Below, one piece after another: positions 58,410 through 64,000 of a stretch of DNA of 64,000 nucleotides. Positions within the stretch are counted from its first letter, which is position 1; every line of letters begins with the position of its first letter. The stretch spans positions 1,612,001-1,676,000 of the forward strand of contig NZ_JAGPYQ010000002.1 of assembly GCF_018070025.1 (NCBI RefSeq), read 5' to 3'. The stretch is from Streptomyces liliiviolaceus (GTDB lineage Bacteria > Actinomycetota > Actinomycetes > Streptomycetales > Streptomycetaceae). Position numbers and translations under genes: made by a program. The notes below the pieces were generated by a model. That model did not search any database, was not told the origin of the DNA, and was given only the letters and a program-made list of their open reading frames with translations.

Positions 58410-58988
58410 ATGGGTCGATGGGAACCGGGCGCACGCGAACGCCTCGTCATGGCGGCCGTGGATCTGTTCATCGAGCAGGGATACGACGCCACGACGGTCG
58501 CGCAGATCGCCGAGCGCGCCGGAGTCACCAAGAGCACGTTCTTCCGGCACTTCCCCGACAAGCGCGAACTGCTGGTCGCCGGGCAGGAGACGCTGAGCCG
58601 GCTGCTGACCGAGGGCATCGCCGAGGCACCCGGTACGGCCAGTCCGCTGGAGGCGGTTGCCGCCGGACTTGAGCGGGCCTCGGGCGCGATGGGGCCCATG
58701 AACCGCGAGCTGGCCCCACGGTTGAAGGCGGCCGTCGCCGCCAGCACCGAACTACAGGAACGCGACGTCCTCAAGAGCGTCAGCCTCGCGGCCGCGATGG
58801 CGGCGGCCCTGACCGCCCGCGGCGTCCCGGGCCCGACGGCGGCCCTCGCGGGCGAGTTGGGCATGCTGGCCTTCAAGCGGGGGTTCGCCGTCTGGTCCGA
58901 GGGCGACCGTGACGCCGAGGACGAACTGGCGGGACACACCTTGGCGGCGCTCGACGAACTGCGTGCGGCGAGCGCGACGCTGGGCTGA
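58410..58988 (+). CDS. TetR-family regulator of the divergent SDR
   Basis: A 192-aa repressor-type protein. The N-terminal HTH is clear (LVMAAVDLFIEQGYDATTVA; AERAGVTKSTFFRHFPDKREL, residues about 11-60); the rest is the helical ligand-binding domain. It is divergent from the SDR gene with two boxes of high symmetry between them, so it almost certainly represses both genes and is released by a ligand the SDR may process. ATG 58410 is only 14 bases from the second box. Confidence 0.93.
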   Translation: MGRWEPGARERLVMAAVDLFIEQGYDATTVAQIAERAGVTKSTFFRHFPDKRELLVAGQETLSRLLTEGIAEAPGTASPLEAVAAGLERASGAMGPMNRELAPRLKAAVAASTELQERDVLKSVSLAAAMAAALTARGVPGPTAALAGELGMLAFKRGFAVWSEGDRDAEDELAGHTLAALDELRAASATLG

Positions 58989-59016
58989 ACGGGCCGTCCG
59001 GACACCCGAGTTCCGT

Positions 59017-59037
59017 CACCCGGCACACGCCCGGGTG
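59017..59037. terminator. Hairpin between convergent TetR genes
   Basis: CACCCGG (59017-59023), loop CACACGC, CCGGGTG (59031-59037): a perfect 7-bp GC stem 29 bases after the first TetR stop. It probably ends both convergent transcripts. Confidence 0.65.
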
Positions 59038-59111
59038 GCATCCAGGTCTCGTCCGGGTCGCGTCCGGCTCCGCGAGAGGGCGGTGACGAGCGGGCGCGCG
59101 CCGGACGGTGG

Positions 59112-59756
59112 TTACGGCGTCAGCTGGGCGAGGACCGCGTCGATGACCAGTTCCGTCGAGGCCGCCATGTCGACCGCGGTCGGGTCGAGGAGCCATTGGA
59201 TCTGGAGGCCGTCCATGACGGCGATGATCGCGTTGGCCGCGTGCAGCGCGCGCTCCGCGTCCGCCCCGCCGTCGCCCAGCCGGCACGTCTCGGTGAGGGC
59301 GTCGGCGACGAAGCCGCGCAAGCCCGCGTAGCGGCTGCGGAAGTAGTCCTGGGCCGGGTGGTCGTCGGTGACGGACTCCGCGGAGAGCACGGCGTAGAGC
59401 CGAACGATGCCCTCGCGTTCGGCGTTGCGCCGGGCGGTCTCGACGAGGTGGTGCAGGAACCGCAGTCCTCGCGGACGCTCGGTGCCGAGTTGCTCGATGT
59501 CGGTGTCGTCGCGCAGTTCGAGCACGCTGGTCAGCAGCAGCGACTTGGAGCGGAACCAGTGCAGGACGCCGGCCTGGGTGAGGCCCGCCCGGTCCGCGAT
59601 CTCCGCCAGGGAGGCGTTGTTGTAGCCGCGCGCCGCGAACGTGTCCATCGCGATGTGCAGGATGTCCTGCTGGCGCTGCCGGGCTTCGGGACTGCGGGGG
59701 ACGCGGGGCCTGTCGCGGGCTCCCCGAGCGGCTCGGCCTACCGACTGGTCAGTCAC
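59112..59756 (-). CDS. TetR-family regulator
   Basis: A 214-aa regulator. Residues about 28-75 hold the HTH (ILHIAMDTFAARGYNNASLA; ADRAGLTQAGVLHWFRSKSLLL), followed by a helical sensor domain. The ALTQAGVLHWF recognition helix resembles regulators of hydrolase and sugar-use genes. GTG 59756 is chosen because it starts a normal N-terminus (VTDQSVGRAARG); the frame stays open further upstream with no start signal. It is divergent from the GH30 enzyme, and a near-perfect 22-bp dyad lies in the gap, so it may control that gene. Confidence 0.88.
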   Translation of the reverse strand: MTDQSVGRAARGARDRPRVPRSPEARQRQQDILHIAMDTFAARGYNNASLAEIADRAGLTQAGVLHWFRSKSLLLTSVLELRDDTDIEQLGTERPRGLRFLHHLVETARRNAEREGIVRLYAVLSAESVTDDHPAQDYFRSRYAGLRGFVADALTETCRLGDGGADAERALHAANAIIAVMDGLQIQWLLDPTAVDMAASTELVIDAVLAQLTP

Positions 59757-59828
59757 GCGTTCACCATACGCTGCGCCGCCGGGCCCGCGAATGATCTTGC
59801 CGACATGGTTCACATGGTGATGCAGACC

Positions 59829-59850
59829 ACTTACTAAGTGCTTAGTAGGT
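59829..59850. promoter_or_regulatory. 22-bp TetR-type operator
   Basis: ACTTACTAAG, two bases TG, CTTAGTAGGT: 10-bp arms with one mismatch. It is AT-rich against its surroundings. It lies 73 bases upstream of the TetR start and 156 bases upstream of the GH30 start. Confidence 0.75.
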
Positions 59851-60005
59851 GTGCTTTCATGGCGCCGTCGTCCCGCCTTGCCACGCCGGTTGGGCGGCAC
59901 GCGTGCACTACCCCTTCGAACCCCGGCAGGCCCGCCGCCTCCCTCACGGTGCGGTCGGACCGCCCGGGTCCCCCACGCGTCACCGACCGAAGGAGAGCCG
60001 CACCC

Positions 60006-61895
60006 GTGTCATATCTCCCTCTTCGAAGAATCCGTTCGTCACGGGCGGGGATCGCCGCCGCCCTGACCCTGGCCCTCGCCGCCGCCGGGCTCGGGCTCAC
60101 GGGCGGCGGCACCGCGCACGCCGCCGACCCGGTCGCCCAGGTCTGGGTGACCACCGGGGACGGGGCCCGCAAGCTCAGTTCCGACGGCACCCTCACCTTC
60201 AACGGCTCGCCGCAGGGCACCGACGTGCGCATCGACGGCAACCAGCGCAGCCAGCGCTACACCGGCGCCGGCGCCTCGGTCACCGGGGCGTCCGCGCGCC
60301 TCGTACAGGGGCTCCCGGCCGACCGCCGAGGCGAGCTGATGCGCTCGCTGTTCTCCACCTCGGGCGACGGAATCGGCCTGTCCTACCTGCGCCAGCCGCT
60401 CGCCAGCACCGACTTCGACGCCACCAACAGCCCGTACTCGTACGAGGACACCCGCGGGCAGTTCTCCATCGACCGCGACAAGGCGGAGATCATCCCCGTC
60501 GTCAAGCAGGCCCTCGCGGTCAACCCGTCCATCCGGTTCATGGGCACTCCCTGGTCGCCGCCCGCCTGGATGAAGACGAACAACTCGCTCAACGGCGGCA
60601 GCCTGCGGACCGAGAACTACGGCGACTTCGCGGACTATCTGGTCAAGGCGGTCAAGGCGTACGGCCAGGAGGGCATCACCCTCTCCGACCTCACGGTGCA
60701 GAACGAGCCCGAGAACCCGACGAGTTACCCCTCGATGTCGATGAGCTCGGCGCAGCAGGCCGACTTCATCCGGGTCCTGGACCAGCGGCTGACCGCGGCC
60801 GGGCTGCCGACGAACATCCTCGCCTTCGACCACAACTGGGACCATCCCAACTATCCGCTCGACGTGTTCTCCCGTACGAACGGGATCAGCCGGGTCATCG
60901 GCGCCGCCTTCCACTGCTACGCCGGCAATCCCACCGCCCAGCAGCAGGTCCACAGCACCGGCAAGCGCGTCTTCTTCACCGAGTGCTCCGGCACCGACAG
61001 CGACAACACCGCCGGCACCTTCGCCGACAGCCTGCGCTGGCAGGCCGAGAACCTCGTCGTGCAGAACATGCGCAACGGCGGCGAGACCGTGGTGACCTGG
61101 AACCTCGCCCTCAACCAGAGCGGCGGCCCGCACCAGGGCCTGTGCGGCACCCGGTGCAACGGTGTGGTGGAGATCGCGAACGGCAACGTCACCCGGGGCG
61201 CGGAGTACTACTCGCTCGGCCACATCAGCAAGTTCGTCAAGGTCGGCGCCACCCGGATCGGCTCCACCAGCCCGGGCGGCGGCATCCAGAACGTCGCCTT
61301 CCAGAATCCGGACGGCACGCGCGTCGCGTACGTCGTGAACACCGGCGGCACGCAGCGTTTCTCCCTCACCGACAACGGCCGCTCGCTGGCCTACACCCTG
61401 CCGGGCGGCGCGGTCGCGACCTTCGTGTGGAACCCGTCCGGGAGCGAACCGACCGGTCCGATCGACACCAGTGCCTGGTACCGGGTGGCGAACACCAACA
61501 GCGGTGCCTGCCTGGACGCCACCGACTGGGGCACCGCCAACGGCACCCTGCTCCAGCAGTGGTCGTGCGGTGACGGCGCCAACGAGAAGTGGCAGTTCCG
61601 CTCCACCGGCGACGGCTACTACCAGGCCGTCAACCAGCACAACAACAAGTCCTGGGACGTGGACGGCGGCGCCGGCGCGACCGCTGACGGCGTCAAGGTC
61701 CATCTGTGGGACTACACGGGCGGCACCAACCAGCAGTGGCGTGCCGAGTCGGGGGCGTCCGGGCAGTACCGCTTCGTGGCCCGGCACAGCAACAAGTGCC
61801 TCGCCGTCGACGGATCGTCCACCGCCAACGGCGCGAAGCTGTCCCAGCAGACCTGCTCCGGCTCGGCGGCCCAGTCCTTCCGGCTGACCTCCTGA
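60006..61895 (+). CDS. Secreted GH30 beta-glycosidase with ricin-type lectin domain
   Basis: A 629-aa exported enzyme. The signal peptide ends near residue 39 (LALAAAGLGLTGGGTAHAA). The GH30 (beta/alpha)8 barrel spans about 65-420, with acid/base E234 in TVQNEPENPTSY and nucleophile E326 in FFTECSGTD; a beta-sandwich wraps it. A ricin B lectin domain with QxW-type repeats ends the protein (about 490-628; LLQQWSCGDGANEKWQF; GGTNQQWRAES; LSQQTCSGSAAQSFRL). GH30 includes beta-1,6-glucanases and glucosylceramidases; next to a GH81 beta-1,3-glucanase a wall-glucan target is plausible. GTG 60006 has GGAGAG upstream; 56 open residues before it lack a start signal. Confidence 0.92.
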   Translation: MSYLPLRRIRSSRAGIAAALTLALAAAGLGLTGGGTAHAADPVAQVWVTTGDGARKLSSDGTLTFNGSPQGTDVRIDGNQRSQRYTGAGASVTGASARLVQGLPADRRGELMRSLFSTSGDGIGLSYLRQPLASTDFDATNSPYSYEDTRGQFSIDRDKAEIIPVVKQALAVNPSIRFMGTPWSPPAWMKTNNSLNGGSLRTENYGDFADYLVKAVKAYGQEGITLSDLTVQNEPENPTSYPSMSMSSAQQADFIRVLDQRLTAAGLPTNILAFDHNWDHPNYPLDVFSRTNGISRVIGAAFHCYAGNPTAQQQVHSTGKRVFFTECSGTDSDNTAGTFADSLRWQAENLVVQNMRNGGETVVTWNLALNQSGGPHQGLCGTRCNGVVEIANGNVTRGAEYYSLGHISKFVKVGATRIGSTSPGGGIQNVAFQNPDGTRVAYVVNTGGTQRFSLTDNGRSLAYTLPGGAVATFVWNPSGSEPTGPIDTSAWYRVANTNSGACLDATDWGTANGTLLQQWSCGDGANEKWQFRSTGDGYYQAVNQHNNKSWDVDGGAGATADGVKVHLWDYTGGTNQQWRAESGASGQYRFVARHSNKCLAVDGSSTANGAKLSQQTCSGSAAQSFRLTS

Positions 61896-61935
61896 TCCGC
61901 GGCCTCCCCGGCGGGCGGCGCGTCGGCTTCGCCCG

Positions 61936-61971
61936 CTCGGCCGGTCGCCTCGGCTGAGTACGCCGGCCGAG
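61936..61971. terminator. Hairpin after the GH30 gene
   Basis: CTCGGCCGG (61936-61944) and CCGGCCGAG (61963-61971), a perfect 9-bp stem with an 18-base loop, 41 bases after the GH30 stop. Confidence 0.6.
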
Positions 61972-62027
61972 TTCGACTGAGTAGGTCGTCCGATGCCCCG
62001 CCGGAAGGCGGCTGCTGAACTATCGTC

Positions 62028-62363
62028 ATGACCAAGGACATGCCGCCCGCCCGCCCCCTGCGCTCCGCCACCCGCACCGCCGTCACCACCGGTTCGGCAC
62101 TCGCGGTCGTGATCCTGCCCCTGGTGGTCGGAGCCCTCGCCTCACGGGCGGTCGGAGGTGACCCGATGGCCTCGGTCAACGCCATGATGACGGGCGGGGG
62201 TCAACGCGCCCGGCTCTCCCGCGGTCAACTCCGCGGCTACCGCGGCCGGGCGCTCACGACGGCGCGGAACGCCTGGGACCGGTCGCCCCGGTTGACCGTC
62301 CGAAAGCCGCTCCGACCGCTCCGACGTACTCTCGCCGAGACGGGCGGACCGGTCAGCGAGTGA
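62028..62363 (+). CDS. Small single-pass membrane protein (unknown)
   Basis: A 111-aa basic protein with one hydrophobic segment (residues about 20-42; TGSALAVVILPLVVGALAS) and an Arg-rich tail (RLSRGQLRGYRGRAL). Only a weak ribosome binding site is seen before ATG 62028. Its end overlaps the convergent acyltransferase gene by 11 bases. The frame has normal third-position GC. I do not recognise a family; a real but unassigned gene is more likely than not. Confidence 0.55.
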   Translation: MTKDMPPARPLRSATRTAVTTGSALAVVILPLVVGALASRAVGGDPMASVNAMMTGGGQRARLSRGQLRGYRGRALTTARNAWDRSPRLTVRKPLRPLRRTLAETGGPVSE

Positions 62364-63156
62364 GAGCCGCCGGTTCGTGCAGGTGTCCGGCCGCGACGCG
62401 CCAGGCCGCCACGACGGCCTGGTGCGCGGACGCGTTCGCCGCCTCGATCCCGGCGGGCAGGTGGAGCGGCGCGCCCACGTGGACGTGGAGGCGCGGACGG
62501 CGGACCGGTGCCGTCAGGAAGCCCGCGAGGTGCTTGGCACGGCTGCCGGACGCGACCCTGCGCGCTCCGGCCTGACCGATCGGGACGACGGGTGCGCCGG
62601 AGGCGAGGGAGAGTCGCGCGGGGCCGCTGCGGAAGGATTCGGGCGCCGCCTCGGCGGCATCCGTCCGGCGCGGAAGCCGCCCCTCACCGTAGATGAGGAC
62701 GTGGCGGCCCGCACCGAGCGCTGCCGCGGCAGCGTCCAGGGAGTCCGCCGCTCGCGCGGTACGGCGGTGCACGGGGACATGGCCGTCACGGTCCAGGAGG
62801 TACCGCAGGACGGGTACGCGCCACAGTCCGGCGGTGGCGAGGACGACCGGTTCGATGTCCATGGAGCGCAGGGCGGCCAGCACGATGCCGGGGTCCGCCG
62901 GCGAGGTGTGGTTGGCGACGAGGACGGCCGGCACCGGGAGGGCGGTGACGTCGGTGGAGGTCGTCAGCCGCCCGAAGGCGGGGACGACGGCGGCTGCCAG
63001 GCGACTGAACACGCGACTCCTGCGTTCGGGCGGCGGATCGACGGTGGAGCGATGGTGGAGCGATGGGATCCATCCTCGTCCCGGGACCGTCCGAAGCCCT
63101 GAGTCGGCGTACTCATCCGGTCCGTCGTCGCCGTACTCACCTGCGCACACACTCAC
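62353..63156 (-). CDS. PlsC-like lysophospholipid acyltransferase
   Basis: A 267-aa acyltransferase of the PlsC/AGPAT superfamily. The catalytic HxxxxD motif is H-T-S-P-A-D in VANHTSPADPG, and the acceptor motif is VLIYGEGRLPRR (FPEGTR position). VPIGQAGARRV is the third block. It probably transfers an acyl chain from CoA or ACP to a lysolipid at the membrane face. The first 45 residues are not conserved. GTG 63156 has GAGGAG upstream. It is convergent with the small membrane gene and divergent from the DUF4139 gene. Confidence 0.85.
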   Translation of the reverse strand: MSVCAGEYGDDGPDEYADSGLRTVPGRGWIPSLHHRSTVDPPPERRSRVFSRLAAAVVPAFGRLTTSTDVTALPVPAVLVANHTSPADPGIVLAALRSMDIEPVVLATAGLWRVPVLRYLLDRDGHVPVHRRTARAADSLDAAAAALGAGRHVLIYGEGRLPRRTDAAEAAPESFRSGPARLSLASGAPVVPIGQAGARRVASGSRAKHLAGFLTAPVRRPRLHVHVGAPLHLPAGIEAANASAHQAVVAAWRVAAGHLHEPAALTR

Positions 63157-63272
63157 GCACCGAGCTCCTCACCGGCCGTCTCAAGAGGCGTACCTCTTCA
63201 GGCGTACGCTGTCAGCCCTACGGACGCGGCGGGCCGTACGGACACAGCCAGGAACACGGCCAGGGGGAGCAC

Positions 63273-64000
63273 TTGAAGGCTGGGGCGACACAGAGCTGGG
63301 ATTCGGCACTCGACTCGGTCGTGGTCTACGCACAGGGCGCGCTCTGTCGGCGCCTCGCGCGGGGCGGTGTGCCGCCGGACGGCAGGGTGCGGATCACCGG
63401 GCTGCCCCGGGCGCTGGGCCCCGGCTCCCTGACGGCCCGTGTCGTCGGTGCCTCCGGGGTGCGGGTGGTCGAGGCGCGGGTCGAGGTCGACTCCGTACCG
63501 AACGACGGCGCCGCGCTACATGAGTTGGAGCGCGAGGTGGAGCGGCTGCACGAGGAGTGTGCGGCGGCGCGGGCGCGCCGGGACCGGCAACTGGGTCTCG
63601 TCGAGGAGGTCCGGGGACTCCGCCCGATACCGCCCGAACCCGAGCACGACGAGCCGCCCCGCCGCACTCCGGTCGACGCGTGGCTGGAGCTGTCCGAGTT
63701 CGTGGACGCGCGGCTGGCCGGTCTGCACGCCCGCCTCGACGCGTCGGAGGAAGCACTGCTCCAGGCCGAACACGACCTGACCGTCGCGGTGGACTCCCTC
63801 GCCCGCGCCTCCACCGACGCTCCCCCGGCGCATGTGTCGACCACGGTCTCGGCCCTGGTGACCCTCGGCCGCACATCTGACGGGCAGGCCGCGGAGCAGG
63901 AACCCGAAGTGGAACTGGAGCTGGAGTACGAAGTGCCCGGCGCCGTCTGGATCCCGGCCTACCGGCTGGACCACCGGCAGGGCGACGGCAGCGGCCGGCT
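63273..64000 (+). CDS. DUF4139 / mucoidy inhibitor MuiA-like protein, N-terminal part (cut by window edge)
   Basis: The first 242 codons of a protein that runs past the window. The start LKAGATQSWDSALDSVVVYAQGALCRR..., then RITGLPRALGPGSLTARVVG and VRVVEARVEVDSVP, is the N-terminal DUF4140 pattern of MuiA-like proteins. A coiled-coil stretch follows (HELEREVERLHEECAAARARRDRQL), and LEYEVPGAVWIPAYRLD begins the DUF4139 part. I chose TTG 63273 because AGGGGGAG lies 4 bases upstream. Function in Streptomyces is unknown. Confidence 0.8.
   Translation, partial: MKAGATQSWDSALDSVVVYAQGALCRRLARGGVPPDGRVRITGLPRALGPGSLTARVVGASGVRVVEARVEVDSVPNDGAALHELEREVERLHEECAAARARRDRQLGLVEEVRGLRPIPPEPEHDEPPRRTPVDAWLELSEFVDARLAGLHARLDASEEALLQAEHDLTVAVDSLARASTDAPPAHVSTTVSALVTLGRTSDGQAAEQEPEVELELEYEVPGAVWIPAYRLDHRQGDGSGR

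Noticed and set aside
1..64000. Mobile elements, prophage, CRISPR, rRNA or tRNA genes
   Set aside because: I saw no transposase, integrase, spaced repeat array or RNA gene; the TTA-bearing genes have otherwise normal GC-rich codon use, so transfer cannot be argued from composition alone.

Overview
The window is a piece of a high-GC actinobacterial chromosome, almost certainly Streptomyces. Third codon positions are nearly all G or C, GTG starts are common, there are many AraC, TetR, IclR and SARP regulators, secreted glycoside hydrolases, and only a handful of TTA leucine codons. I see no rRNA, tRNA, CRISPR, insertion sequence or prophage. The sequence opens at the end of one gene and stops inside another.

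Layout. (1) 1-3478: small metabolic and regulatory genes (MDR reductase, GNAT, HD-domain protein coupled to a GlxA-type regulator). (2) 3512-7468: a secreted FG-GAP repeat protein and a 737-aa protein with an eCIS-core (DUF4157) domain whose HExxH motif has lost its first His and whose gene carries three TTA codons within seven codons. (3) 7583-12270: a TrxR-like flavoprotein divergent from an AraC regulator, a cupin, and a divergent glycosyltransferase / nucleotidyltransferase pair, each with one TTA codon. (4) 12332-20383: secreted polysaccharide hydrolases (GH81 beta-1,3-glucanase, PA14-GH2-LamG enzyme) around a secreted endonuclease/exonuclease/phosphatase-fold protein; both hydrolase genes have LacI-type palindromes upstream. 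(5) 20503-27729: a four-gene operon ending in a CHAT (caspase-like) protease, with a TPR protein and two unrecognised partners, flanked by DUF-type genes sharing a 16-bp intergenic motif. (6) 27942-30464: a polyprenyl diphosphate synthase (one TTA codon) with a small partner and a DUF2236/MpaB-type oxygenase. (7) 30461-41304: a tightly overlapping ten-gene catabolic operon (NMT1/SsuA-type ABC importer, IlvD-type dehydratase, two-subunit aconitase X, FAD oxidoreductase, alpha/beta hydrolase, SDR) divergent from an IclR regulator. (8) 41386-57423: the standout, a complete Tc-toxin-like locus: a large SARP/NB-ARC/TPR regulator (TTA codon), divergent from a 2484-aa TcB-TcC fusion and a 1771-aa compact TcA-like protein (TTA codon). 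(9) 57444-64000: an SDR/TetR pair with twin operators, another TetR, a GH30-ricin lectin hydrolase, a PlsC-like acyltransferase, and the start of a DUF4139/MuiA-like gene.

How it may work together. TTA codons, read by the developmentally regulated bldA tRNA in Streptomyces, sit in the Tc regulator, the TcA gene, the eCIS-core gene, the glycosyltransferase pair and the prenyl synthase. This suggests that the toxin-like and specialised functions are timed to differentiation. A heptamer direct repeat with 4-bp spacer between the SARP and the Tc genes is the arrangement expected of a SARP binding site. The secreted beta-glucanases suggest attack on fungal or oomycete walls. The ten-gene operon looks like a self-contained uptake and degradation route for an unidentified hydroxy-acid-type substrate.
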